A stretch of 64,000 bases of DNA from Geitlerinema sp. BBD 1991-9 (GCA_001657325.1 LWRO01000019.1:93670-157669); one strand, 5' to 3'; positions 46,334 to 55,529 are shown, counted from the first letter of the stretch. Notes: a model not told the origin generated them from the letters alone. Translations and numbers: made by a program.

Positions 46334-47482
46334 ATGACTCAGCGGCCGATCCGGGACACATCTACCATTCAAAACGCCCAAACGATTTCCAGTTCGGCGC
46401 GTCGTTCCAAAAACCCCTATCTCGAAACTGATACCGATAGAGATCGATCGAATTTCGATCGATCTCCCTCATATCGCACCGTCCCCATCTCGCGATCTCA
46501 AGTTTCTGACACACCTCGATCTTTTCGTTATCCTCCCGCTTCCCATAGCTCCTCCTTACACGCTTGGGCGCGAGAACTTCAAGCCGAACGGGAAACCCAG
46601 TGGCAAGCCACCCGAGATCGACTGGCCGAACTTAAAGCTCAACCAACCATTCAGCTCTCTAACGCACCGCTTCACCTCTGGTGGGAACTCGTCGTTTTAT
46701 TTCTCGCCGCCTTGGGCATCAGCTGGGGATATATCAAATTCTCGCCGCAACTAACTGAAGAACCGACGCCCTCCATTCCCTCGATCGCTTTTCAGCCAAC
46801 CCTACCAACCTCCGAACCCCTTTCCGAACCTCTGCTGACCCTGCCCTCTGACGATCGAAAAGTTCGCCAAAAAGAGGAAGACGCTCTGCCGCCAACGATC
46901 CCCTTCGATCGAGCGAAAACTCCCCTGACACAAACGACAAAGGGCTTGAAAACAGCCCTAAACGGGATCGCCAAAAAACTTCCTCCCGATCTCGAACTTC
47001 CCGTCAAGCACAACCAGCGCATCGCCGGATATCGCGTCACCGACGTATTTTTACCCTGTCAATCCCCAGACAGTTCTGACTGTCGCGGCGTTCACCCCGT
47101 CAGCGGTGCTTATAACGTTCCGCATTGGGGCGTCGATGTTGCCATGCCTTACGGTGCCCCCCTGCGAGCTGTGGGCAAAACCGATACGTCGGTCACCGTC
47201 AGCTGTACGTACAAAGCCGGTGGAGGACTGGCAGCGATTATGACGAGCGATAGTTTTCCCGAATACGAATTTCAGGCGTTGCACCTCAGCGACTGTTTGT
47301 CGGGAACTTACACAGCTGGGGAGATCGTAGCCACCGTTGGCACGAGCGGCGGAGTCACCGGCCCGCACCTTCACTGGGAAGCAAAATTATACGGACGACG
47401 CATCGATCCGCCGCGCTGGTCGATCGAGTACGTCATCAAAGGCGATATCGTGTTAGAAATCCCCAAAAAGTACACCTATTAA
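46334..47482 (+). CDS. Membrane-anchored M23 (LytM) peptidase
   Basis: 382 residues. N-terminal disordered part, a WARELQAERETQWQATRDRL helix, a transmembrane segment (about 118-134, WELVVLFLAALGISWGY), a Pro-rich linker and an M23 domain at about 225-372. The metal motifs are intact: HWGVDVAMPYGAPLRAVG (H and D) and GPHLHWE (HxH). It should be a zinc endopeptidase acting on peptidoglycan or another periplasmic peptide. It is a tandem paralogue of the upstream gene. Confidence 0.88.
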   Translation: MTQRPIRDTSTIQNAQTISSSARRSKNPYLETDTDRDRSNFDRSPSYRTVPISRSQVSDTPRSFRYPPASHSSSLHAWARELQAERETQWQATRDRLAELKAQPTIQLSNAPLHLWWELVVLFLAALGISWGYIKFSPQLTEEPTPSIPSIAFQPTLPTSEPLSEPLLTLPSDDRKVRQKEEDALPPTIPFDRAKTPLTQTTKGLKTALNGIAKKLPPDLELPVKHNQRIAGYRVTDVFLPCQSPDSSDCRGVHPVSGAYNVPHWGVDVAMPYGAPLRAVGKTDTSVTVSCTYKAGGGLAAIMTSDSFPEYEFQALHLSDCLSGTYTAGEIVATVGTSGGVTGPHLHWEAKLYGRRIDPPRWSIEYVIKGDIVLEIPKKYTY

Positions 47483-47510
47483 CGGTTCTGCTTGAGAACT
47501 TTGAAACTCG

Positions 47511-48128
47511 ATGGACAAACCCGATAAAACCCTAGAACGCCTGCAAAAAATCAAGGCGGCAAAAGACAAGTCGCACCAAGACCGTCAGGGAAACGAAAAA
47601 GGCCTCTACATCCTGTTTACTGGATTGGGAAAAGGCAAAACGAGCAGTGCGATGAATTTGGTCTATCGTCACCTAGCCCACGATCGAGCCGTCGCAGTCG
47701 TACAATTTGTCAAGAACTCGGACGCTTATCCCGACGGCGATCGAATTTTCCTGACGAAACTCCGAGACAACGGCTTTCCCGTGAAAATTCACACGCTCGG
47801 GGGTGGATTTAGTTGGGAAACGCAAAATCCCCAACAGGATCGAGAAATGGCAAACGCCGCATTAGAGCAAGCCAAGTCTTATCTTGTCGATCCCGATATT
47901 TCTCTCGTCGTTCTTGACGAAGTGCATATCGCACTGAAAAACGCGCAACTGGATCTCGAAGTGGTATTAGAGGTTATTCGCAGTCGTCCGCAGCTGTGCC
48001 ACGTCGTGACAACGGGACGGTACGCACCGCAAGCACTCATCGACGAAGCGGATTTGGTGACAGAAATGACTCGAGTTAAACATCCCATTTCTCAGGGAAT
48101 TCCAGCCCAGATCGGGATCGAGTTTTGA
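47511..48128 (+). CDS. cobO: Cob(I)yrinic acid a,c-diamide adenosyltransferase
   Basis: 205 residues. P-loop TGLGKGKTSSA (about 37-47), LVVLDEVHIALK (Walker B-like) and VVTTGRYAPQALIDEADLVT are typical of CobO/BtuR. It adenosylates corrinoids with ATP in cobalamin synthesis or salvage. Only 28 bp separate it from the M23 gene, so co-transcription is likely. No cobalamin riboswitch is visible. Functionally it could supply the B12-type radical SAM enzyme encoded nearby. Confidence 0.95.
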   Translation: MDKPDKTLERLQKIKAAKDKSHQDRQGNEKGLYILFTGLGKGKTSSAMNLVYRHLAHDRAVAVVQFVKNSDAYPDGDRIFLTKLRDNGFPVKIHTLGGGFSWETQNPQQDREMANAALEQAKSYLVDPDISLVVLDEVHIALKNAQLDLEVVLEVIRSRPQLCHVVTTGRYAPQALIDEADLVTEMTRVKHPISQGIPAQIGIEF

Positions 48129-48169
48129 GGTTACGAGGCAAAGGAGTTAAACGATCGCATTCTCGCGCC

Positions 48170-48658
48170 TCATCGCACGATCGATGAAATGTCTTGTTGC
48201 CATTGTTGGGGATTATTGACTAACCAAGCACCCGCATCTGTTCCGTCAGAACTGGCAAATTGGACGTAAAGCAACTGGCGACCTAAAATTCGCTTCCCGA
48301 GGTGAGAGTTGACTAAATCGACTTGCTCGATCGTATTCAAGGGGATACTAATATCCTCTCGTTTGACCAAGCGACTAAACCAAAGTTCTTCTCGGGTAAG
48401 CACTAAAACTCCATTCCCTCGGATCTGAAAATTTCCACGGGATTGTAGACCGAAGAAATTTGCTTTAACATCAGAGCGTACGATTTGCGCTGAAGTAAAT
48501 TGTTCCTGCATTCGCTCCAGACCAGTTCGTTCCATCCAGTTGAAAAAGGTACTAAAGAAAACGAACAGCGATCCACCGACGATGATGAGGACGAAAACGG
48601 TAATCGCTAACCCGAGGAATAACCCGCTCATTACTGGTGCTTTCTGAGGATCTGACAT
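48170..48658 (-). CDS. Membrane protein with PH/GRAM-like domain
   Basis: 162 residues from ATG 48658 (GTG 48661 also possible). One transmembrane segment at about 13-38 (LFLGLAITVFVLIIVGGSLF) is followed by a beta-rich cytoplasmic part (GNGVLVLTREELWFSRLV; IPLNTIEQVDLVNSHLGK). That pattern resembles bacterial PH or GRAM domains. Function unknown. It is 119 bp downstream of the B12-type radical SAM gene on the same strand. Confidence 0.65.
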   Translation of the reverse strand: MSDPQKAPVMSGLFLGLAITVFVLIIVGGSLFVFFSTFFNWMERTGLERMQEQFTSAQIVRSDVKANFFGLQSRGNFQIRGNGVLVLTREELWFSRLVKREDISIPLNTIEQVDLVNSHLGKRILGRQLLYVQFASSDGTDAGAWLVNNPQQWQQDISSIVR

Positions 48659-48779
48659 CACAATCTAAGCTTAGTCTAAGTTTCAAAGATATTCAAGAAG
48701 TGTTCGGAATTTTTCTGAAGCATTACATTTTAAAATTTGTGGAGAATCTTCAGCAGATGAAAGCACTTCATGCTGACTT

Positions 48780-50756
48780 CTAAGATCGGTTCAATGCCAG
48801 TTCTCGCTGACGCTTGACCGAGAGTTGATGGACGAGTTCTTTTGACGAAAATTGGGGACGACGAAATTCTAGAGGCGGATCGACAGTATTCGGTTTGATG
48901 GCTAATCCTAGATAAAATCGCTCGTCTGACAGGGCAATTCCGGTATCGAGAAAGCGTTGTAAGATCCGTTCGATATCTTTTGGATCGAGAGATTCCCCAG
49001 GGGTTCCTCGAAGATTTTTACAGATTTGTTTGAAGGTCGTCGGCTTTTCAATGGCTCGATACACGCTGGCTTCTGCTGGGTTGAATATCCAAGTTGTTTC
49101 TTTGTCCCAACGGGTATCTTCAACCCACAATTCCTCAGTGGGAAGTTTATGATAATTCAAGCGAGGTAATTCAGATGAAGTGCGCCAAACCTGAATCCAA
49201 CGCAGTACAGCTTCGACAACTCCATCATAGGCTTCATCCTCTAAAGTATCTTTCCACTGCGCCTCAAAATAGTAGGCAACTTGGGCGATATCAATATGTT
49301 TTTTTGGGAACAGTCCCTGATACCAAGCTGCCGGTTTGAGATGTTCGATCCACCGCCCTGCTTCGTAAAAATAGGGACTGAAGCGATGACACTCGACTTT
49401 AGGAGATCCCCCGGCCGGCGGCATGAGATGAACTAAGTGGGGAATCCAAGCTTCCATTTCCTGATAATCTTGGTAGGTTTCCCCCGGAATGCGAATCAGA
49501 TTGTTCCAATTCATTAAAATGCCAGATTCACGACACCACTTCATAAAACAAATGTTTTGAAGTGCTGTTGTCCCTTTATTCATCAACTTGAGGAGATGAT
49601 TGGACAAGCTCTCAATTCCGGGTTGGACGCGGGTAATGCCCGCATCTGCCAAGCCTTGAATTTGTTCGCGGCTCAAGGTAATACGAACTTCGTAAAAGAT
49701 GTTGATGTCTTCTCCAAAGGGTTTGTTTTTGAGCGTGGGAATTAAACTTTGGAAATAACGGGTTTGCAAAATGTTGTCAGTCGCATGATACGATCGAGCG
49801 ATCGGATAACGCTTGGAAAAATGCTCTAAAATGCCTAAAACGTTTTCTGAAGATTTTGCCCGGTACGTAATTCCCTCTGCATTGAGTCCGCAGAAGGTAC
49901 AGTGACGTTTTTGTCCCCACCAACACCCCCGAGAACTTTCAAAGGGAAGAAATAGTATCTTTTGCCATTGAGGAATGTCGGTTAATCCGACGGCTGCTGC
50001 ATCGGTGAAGAAGTCATCAAAGTTAGGCGGAGGTAAGGCATCGAGGGTTTGTTCGCTGACCGGTTGATAGGGGGCAGATTCTCGAACTTCTTCGCTCCCA
50101 TGACGGTACAAAATTCCTTGTAATCCTTCTGGCGGTTTGCCATCGAGGAGAGCTTGGAAGAAAGGAACGATCGCATCATCGGTTTCTCCCACCGACACGG
50201 CATCAATCCAGGGAATTTTCTCGATCAGTTCCCAACCCATTCGATCGTGGAAGCAAGCTCCCCCGTAGGCCAGTTTAACGTTGGGGAATTCCTGCTTGAG
50301 CCGCCGTCCTAAAGCGAGGGATGCGATCGTTTGAAAAAAGGTGCAGCTAAACGCAACAACATCGACATCTCCAGTCGCTCGCAGCCTAGCGACACATTCG
50401 TCGACGAACGCCGGAACGACTTGTTGGCGAACCAGTCGCAGCCAAGCTTTGGGGTCGGAGACTTTATGGATTCCGCTAATTTCTTCACTACAAAGGTCTA
50501 AAAACTCTTCGGTAGGCAAACCGACAGATTTCCCCCAAGCTTGTTCCGCAAACAACCACTCGCTGATTTGAGTTTGTACCCCTTTGAACAGAGCTACACT
50601 TTCGTAAGATCCAAAGCCAATGCGTTGAGCAAAGTGGAGGTTAAAGTGATGGACTCGACAGGGAATTCCCACTTCAGCTAATTGGGCTTTAAATAAACTC
50701 AAGGCGAGAGGGGGATGGGTGATGGAGCCAAAGGGCATATAGATAAGATGAAGCAT
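48780..50756 (-). CDS. B12-binding radical SAM enzyme, RiPP maturation radical SAM protein 1 family
   Basis: 658 residues. An N-terminal cobalamin-binding-like domain covers about 1-235 (DVDVVAFSCTFFQTIASLAL; WIDAVSVGETDDAI). The radical SAM domain follows, with the iron-sulfur motif RGCWWGQKRHCTFCGLN (C-x7-C-x2-C) at about 280-300. The C-terminal ~150 residues form a separate domain. RGCWW...HCTFCGLN is the signature I associate with the RiPP-maturation group that modifies ribosomal peptides, often by C-methylation. It is encoded 180 bp downstream of the Cys-rich substrate-like gene. Confidence 0.87.
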   Translation of the reverse strand: MLHLIYMPFGSITHPPLALSLFKAQLAEVGIPCRVHHFNLHFAQRIGFGSYESVALFKGVQTQISEWLFAEQAWGKSVGLPTEEFLDLCSEEISGIHKVSDPKAWLRLVRQQVVPAFVDECVARLRATGDVDVVAFSCTFFQTIASLALGRRLKQEFPNVKLAYGGACFHDRMGWELIEKIPWIDAVSVGETDDAIVPFFQALLDGKPPEGLQGILYRHGSEEVRESAPYQPVSEQTLDALPPPNFDDFFTDAAAVGLTDIPQWQKILFLPFESSRGCWWGQKRHCTFCGLNAEGITYRAKSSENVLGILEHFSKRYPIARSYHATDNILQTRYFQSLIPTLKNKPFGEDINIFYEVRITLSREQIQGLADAGITRVQPGIESLSNHLLKLMNKGTTALQNICFMKWCRESGILMNWNNLIRIPGETYQDYQEMEAWIPHLVHLMPPAGGSPKVECHRFSPYFYEAGRWIEHLKPAAWYQGLFPKKHIDIAQVAYYFEAQWKDTLEDEAYDGVVEAVLRWIQVWRTSSELPRLNYHKLPTEELWVEDTRWDKETTWIFNPAEASVYRAIEKPTTFKQICKNLRGTPGESLDPKDIERILQRFLDTGIALSDERFYLGLAIKPNTVDPPLEFRRPQFSSKELVHQLSVKRQRELALNRS

Positions 50757-50936
50757 GACTCAGAATTGATACGCAACCAATTATGTAAAATCCAATGTAA
50801 GACTTAATCCAAAACTCAAAATTCAGTTGAGTTGAGTTAGATGTTAGCGTGATTCTAAAACGACAATTGAGATCGGGACGTTGATGCAACGTCCCGACTT
50901 GAAGAAGGGCAAAACTATTCGATTAACGCTCGTCCT

Positions 50937-52994
50937 CTAAATAAACGGAACGATGGGAATAATGTCGATCGCACAAGCATCTGCCACACAAGCATCTGCC
51001 GGACAGAGGTTAACGGCACAAGCATTAGCAGCACAGGCATCTGCATTACAGGCATCGAGTCCCCCAGCGGCTGCACCGCAAGCAGCGAAATTGCAAACTG
51101 CCCCACCGCAAGCATCTGCACCACAAGCCCCAGCCACGCCAAAGGCTGCACCGCAAGCGGCTGCACCGCAAGCGGCTGCACCGCAGCCGTCAATATTACA
51201 AGCGGCTGCCGCACAAGCATCTGCACCACAGGCCAATAAACTTCCTATAGCTGCACCACAAACGGTTACACCCGCAGTGACGCCCCCAGCTGCTGCCACT
51301 GCACAGGCTGCGATTCCCGTGGCAGCAACTCCACAGGCATTGAGGACAACTGCCGCAGCTCCACAGGCTGCCGCTCCGCAGAAATCTGCATAACAAGCTG
51401 CGGCTCCACAGGCTGCTACCCCAGCTGCCGACCATTTAGACACTGCGGCTCCACAGGCTGCCGCTCCACATGGACCACTGCTTAGATAGAAGTCGAGATG
51501 AGTTTGGAAATCTGGGTGATCGATGACGGTATCGATGGTGAAGGTTTCCCAAGTTTTAACTTCAGTGGCACGATAGCTCACATTCCAATCACCACCGGAT
51601 TCAGCTGTTAAGTAGCGAACCCGATCGATCGATTGGAGAGCAATTGGGTCTCCTTTGGAGACAAAGTGTTTGCTTTGGGTTTGGCCTGCCCGGACAATGT
51701 AGAACTTTTCACCAGATTGGAGGTTGTCATACTGAGCAACTGCATTATTTGAATAATCCAAGGCAGTTATATACTTACCATGGACTTGGCTTTTGAGGGC
51801 AACAACGTCACCGTAAGATACCAAGCTGTTATGACTGGTGTTCCCAGCCCGAATCACCTCAAATTTTTCCCAGCTTTGGTCTTGGGGTTGTTGATTGAGA
51901 TTCCCGTTGCGATCGGCAGATATCCAACGACCGTGAACGGTTTTGAGGCTAATCGTGCCACCGAAAATCAGGACATCCTTGGGAATAACAATTCCAGTTG
52001 CTTTGACCACAATGCTAGAGGCCATGTCGTTGAATCCATAGGGTCCGAGAAAGCTAGCATCTTCGCTGAAAACTTTGTAACTTCCCGTAAAGTTGGAATG
52101 CTCGAACACCGTGACTTGTAGGCCGTGAGGGATTTTGATAGAACTGAGGCGATCGTTGCCAAGTTCCGAAATTTGCTCCAGATTGTATCGTCCAACACCC
52201 AGGGCTAGACGCTTGCCAGTATAGCTTCCGTTTTCAAATAAGGTGGCAACCTTCTCCACCAGCACTCCGGACGTTTTATCGTTGAAGTCATTGCCCACAT
52301 AGGGCGTATCGCTGGTGAACATTTTTTGGTTACCCCGGAAGTTTTCGTGTTCGAACAGTGTGACTCGCAAACCTTCCGGAACTTTAACAGAGCTGATTTG
52401 ATCGTTGCCAAAAATCAGATCGTCCAGGTTATAAGACCCTAAGCCCAATTCTTGACTGGCACCACCATAGTTACCGTGTTGGTATACGGTTGCCCTCAGA
52501 TCGACCATCACGTTTTTGGGAAGCACTTCACTGAGAACCCATTGTTGAGCTTCCGATCCATTGGATGAAAATTGTTGAATGGGGGTATTCTCATCGATCG
52601 ATCCCCCTCGCACATCCATGACCAGGTTGCTATTGACATTTGTAATCTTGTAGGCAACGTTACTGACTTCTGTTAAACGCCATTTTTGATTGTCACCGCC
52701 GTGGAGCTGCCAAACGATGAGTTGCTCTCGCCAGCTAGTACTCGAACCAGGCACGTCAATCACTCGGTCGTCATAAACAGATTGGATCGTGAAAGTGTTG
52801 TCGGAATTGGGAGCGATTATCCAACGTTGGCGTTCGCTTCCGTCCCAAGGTTTTTGAACGAGTCTACCCTGCGAATCAACTGTCAGCGCCAAGGTACTTC
52901 TGACCGACGTGATGGAGTAGATTCGATCTCGATTGATATCCAATCCCGGTGCGTTGGCCGAATGAGAAACCAGTGGTTCAACAACAAATTGCAC
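50937..52994 (-). CDS. Giant RiPP-like precursor: lectin, beta-gamma-crystallin, fascin-like domains and Cys pentad array
   Basis: 685 residues from GTG 52994 with GAGGAG 8 bp upstream. Residues about 22-156 form a ricin-B-type lectin domain with three Q-x-W motifs (RQRW, NQKW, QQW). Two beta-gamma-crystallin domains cover about 164-248 and 249-332, with Ca2+-type motifs NDQISS, NDKTSG, NDRLSS and NDMASS. Residues about 345-490 are fascin/beta-trefoil-like (GGTISLKTVHGRWISADRNG). Residues 509-678 are a Cys/Ala/Gly array with 25 cysteines, all in one five-residue phase. No signal peptide. Flanked by two peptide-modifying radical SAM genes, it is the likely substrate. I recall a TIGRFAMs 'ACGX' radical SAM/SPASM system that may include it; function unknown. 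Confidence 0.82.
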   Translation of the reverse strand: MQFVVEPLVSHSANAPGLDINRDRIYSITSVRSTLALTVDSQGRLVQKPWDGSERQRWIIAPNSDNTFTIQSVYDDRVIDVPGSSTSWREQLIVWQLHGGDNQKWRLTEVSNVAYKITNVNSNLVMDVRGGSIDENTPIQQFSSNGSEAQQWVLSEVLPKNVMVDLRATVYQHGNYGGASQELGLGSYNLDDLIFGNDQISSVKVPEGLRVTLFEHENFRGNQKMFTSDTPYVGNDFNDKTSGVLVEKVATLFENGSYTGKRLALGVGRYNLEQISELGNDRLSSIKIPHGLQVTVFEHSNFTGSYKVFSEDASFLGPYGFNDMASSIVVKATGIVIPKDVLIFGGTISLKTVHGRWISADRNGNLNQQPQDQSWEKFEVIRAGNTSHNSLVSYGDVVALKSQVHGKYITALDYSNNAVAQYDNLQSGEKFYIVRAGQTQSKHFVSKGDPIALQSIDRVRYLTAESGGDWNVSYRATEVKTWETFTIDTVIDHPDFQTHLDFYLSSGPCGAAACGAAVSKWSAAGVAACGAAACYADFCGAAACGAAAVVLNACGVAATGIAACAVAAAGGVTAGVTVCGAAIGSLLACGADACAAAACNIDGCGAAACGAAACGAAFGVAGACGADACGGAVCNFAACGAAAGGLDACNADACAANACAVNLCPADACVADACAIDIIPIVPFI
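50973..51470 (-). repeat. Coding tandem repeat, 15-bp period (Cys pentads)
   Basis: This stretch encodes residues 509-674 of the giant precursor. Plus-strand sequence shows repeated GCTGCACCGCAAGC-type units with 15-bp spacing. The pentad consensus is A-C-G-A-(A/D). Thirty-four consecutive pentads are counted; Cys fills 25, and Ser, Ala, Val, Thr or Gly fill the other nine. Confidence 0.92.
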
Positions 52995-53116
52995 AGTCTT
53001 GCTCCTCGTGAATTAGAAGTTAATAGAAATCCGTGAAATTTTTGGTCGCGCCAATCGCAGACTCTTTCAAAGCCTTTCCAGCAGAACGACCCAACAGTGC
53101 GTCTCTCACTGTGGGT

Positions 53117-54565
53117 TTAACGAGCAGACAGGGTGTAGGTGGCCGCAATTTTGTCCGGTAAAGCTTTCCCCGGAAGGTAAACATCAGCGCAGAGTTCCGA
53201 GGGGTCTGTTTGAACTACCTGGGGATCGTAGTCGGCTTCCGTAATCGCCCCCATTTTCAACGCCCGCAGTAACAGCCGCTCCTTGATGTTGTATTTCCAA
53301 CTGGGGCAAGGGAGAATTGCTGCTTCTCCCACTGTGTTTTGAGAGTGGACGAATTTGTAAGCGCAAGCTCCCGAGCAGTTGGGGAGAAGTTTGCAATTGC
53401 GGCAGGTTTCGTTGACAAAAGGACTCCAATCCAACCAAGCTTGGGTTTTTTCGTTGGCGCTCGTCTCTTTCATGTCAAAGATGGTGCCCACTTTGTGTTC
53501 TGGGAAGGTCACGGTATCCCAGCATTTGTGGATATCTCCCGTGGGGGTAATGACAAAGGCGTTGGGACGCACCGCACCACACACTCCGTGGAAACGAGGG
53601 GGATAAGGCAGAGGGGCCAGGCCTTTTTCAAATCCATAGCGATAGAGGTCGGCTTCTAAGCTGCCGTACTGTCGCTTGGTCATGCAATCGCCCGCGACGT
53701 TGTGGCATCCCTCCGTCATCGCTTCCACGGGGGCGAAGTACATTTGGAGATTTTTGCGGTGGTTTAATCCCATGTCCGCCAGACGATCGATCAGTTGGCG
53801 AATTTCAAGGTGGTTGCGTCGATCGATGTTGACCCGAATTGAAAAGACTAGAGGCACTCGATCGACGTTTTCTTTGAGGTTGGCGGTAATGCGCTCGAAG
53901 GTGGGTTTGCCCGTTCGCAACAGTCGCCGCAGGTCGTGATCTTTGGCATCTCCATCTAGGGTGACTTGTACCGTCCGCACCCGCCGTTGAGAGAGCGATT
54001 GAGCCATTTCTCGATCGAGGCGATAACCGTTAGTGACGATCGTCGCATCGTACTGAATCCGCCGTCGATCGCAGATTTCGATTAGACGATCGGAAAGGGA
54101 TTCGATGACCTTGGGCTGTAGGAGAGGTTCGCCTCCATACCAAGCCACGTGGAGGCGATCGATACCAAAGCGAGAACGGTTCACAAAGTCCACGATGGCA
54201 TCTTGCACGTCGGGACTCATAGTTGCACTGGGCTTGTCTTGACCTTGAAAACAGTAATCGCAACCAAAGTTACAGGATAACGTCGGTGCTAGGGTCAAAA
54301 TCATCGTTCTGGGGTTGAAGCGATGAGCGGTGTAATACTCTTCGAGTAAACTCACTTCGTCGATTTCGTCTTGAACGAGATAACCGCCGTAGGCCAGGTT
54401 ACACAGCACTGGATCGGCTAAGTCAACGTTTGCCCCTTCTGCGAGATCTCGGTATTTTTCTTGTTCGTGTTGGTTCCAAACGCTTAACGCTCCGCTGAAG
54501 CCGTTGTAGGCCAGTAGACGACCTTCGCGGAGGGGAACAAAGATGTTGTATCGAGAAGATTTCAT
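53117..54565 (-). CDS. Radical SAM/SPASM peptide maturase
   Basis: 482 residues from ATG 54565 (MKSSRYNIFVPLREGRLLAY, a typical maturase start; a GTG 25 codons upstream has no better support). The radical SAM cluster motif is C98-x3-C102-x2-C105 (LSCNFGCDYC). The C-terminal SPASM region has CGAVRPNAFV, HKCWDTV and TCRNCKLLPNCSGACAYK, enough Cys for two auxiliary Fe-S clusters. Such enzymes install thioether or other crosslinks in ribosomal peptides. It lies 122 bp upstream of the Cys-rich substrate gene, probably first in the operon. Confidence 0.92.
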   Translation of the reverse strand: MKSSRYNIFVPLREGRLLAYNGFSGALSVWNQHEQEKYRDLAEGANVDLADPVLCNLAYGGYLVQDEIDEVSLLEEYYTAHRFNPRTMILTLAPTLSCNFGCDYCFQGQDKPSATMSPDVQDAIVDFVNRSRFGIDRLHVAWYGGEPLLQPKVIESLSDRLIEICDRRRIQYDATIVTNGYRLDREMAQSLSQRRVRTVQVTLDGDAKDHDLRRLLRTGKPTFERITANLKENVDRVPLVFSIRVNIDRRNHLEIRQLIDRLADMGLNHRKNLQMYFAPVEAMTEGCHNVAGDCMTKRQYGSLEADLYRYGFEKGLAPLPYPPRFHGVCGAVRPNAFVITPTGDIHKCWDTVTFPEHKVGTIFDMKETSANEKTQAWLDWSPFVNETCRNCKLLPNCSGACAYKFVHSQNTVGEAAILPCPSWKYNIKERLLLRALKMGAITEADYDPQVVQTDPSELCADVYLPGKALPDKIAATYTLSAR

Positions 54566-55529
54566 AGATGGTAAGATGAGTTGAGTACGATCGGTAAGAT
54601 AAAAGATAATTGGTCGGTCAACTTGAGATTTATCGGTCACGAAGTGTCAGAAAAGTTAGATTGTTATCGCCGATTGCCATCCCAGATGAATCGCCAATCC
54701 CTCATGTCTTAACTCTTAGACAGATGAACCCAAAACCTCAAATAGACGAGCAATTACGCCACACCTAGATCTTGGGATTCTAGGAATGTCATGGCTCGAT
54801 TTAGGCTCGATCGAGCATCTCTCGCGTATTTAAATCTTAGGGATTGGAATACATTTTTACTTGTGGCGAATACTCTATAATAGTTATTGAACTATTGGGT
54901 TTTCTTTAGAGCTGCCACATATTTCTTTGTGGGCTTAATCGGTTGACTCCAAAACCTAAATTCAGTTTGGATTCGATATTACTAAAATTAGAGCCTTTTC
55001 AATCAAAAGTTTTTTTACACTTTCTTGAATATAAGATAATACTCTTTACAGAAAATGTTGTTTTATAAAAAAATATGTTAAGACTTGACAAAGTAAATCA
55101 TAACACATGATAATTTGCTGGGTGAGAGCGATTGTAAAAAAATATTTTATTTTTTAAATATATAACTTAAAAGTAGAAAATTGGAGTCCCGGCGAGCGGT
55201 CTCACAACAACAAATAACTTTTTAGGGTCTTGAGTGTTTTGGGATTTGTATTTTCGATCTTCTAAATTTGGTGTACCGAAAACGATCGGATGTACCTGGG
55301 ATATCTAAAAATTAAGCCCGAACAGCTCTCTCTCGCCTTTCAATTGGGGCGGTTTTCACGCAAGCACGCCATTTCAGCGAACTAATCCTCAAGATTCTGA
55401 CCCACTTCGATCGAGGGTAGATAACCGGAGATTTCAGTACGAGCCACGTTCGCACTTCAATTGAAGAGAAGCCCGCGATCTCTCGATGACTCGATTTCGA
55501 CTAAACGCGAATCGTACCGAAGCTAAATC
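54566..55529. promoter_or_regulatory. AT-rich upstream region of the radical SAM cluster
   Basis: About 960 bp without a credible gene, distinctly AT-rich between 54850 and 55180 (for example ATTTTTTAAATATATAAC). It should contain the promoter of the maturase-precursor operon. No repeat or RNA family was recognised. One long plus-strand frame entering it from 55486 is antisense to the antiporter gene. Confidence 0.45.

Noticed and set aside
47483..47510. Possible cobalamin riboswitch before cobO
   Set aside because: Only 28 bp separate cobO from the preceding gene, far too short.
50953..51393. 146-codon Ala/Gln-rich frame opposite the Cys array
   Set aside because: It is the complementary reading of the 15-bp repeat; composition follows from the repeat and the lectin-crystallin gene on the minus strand explains the region.
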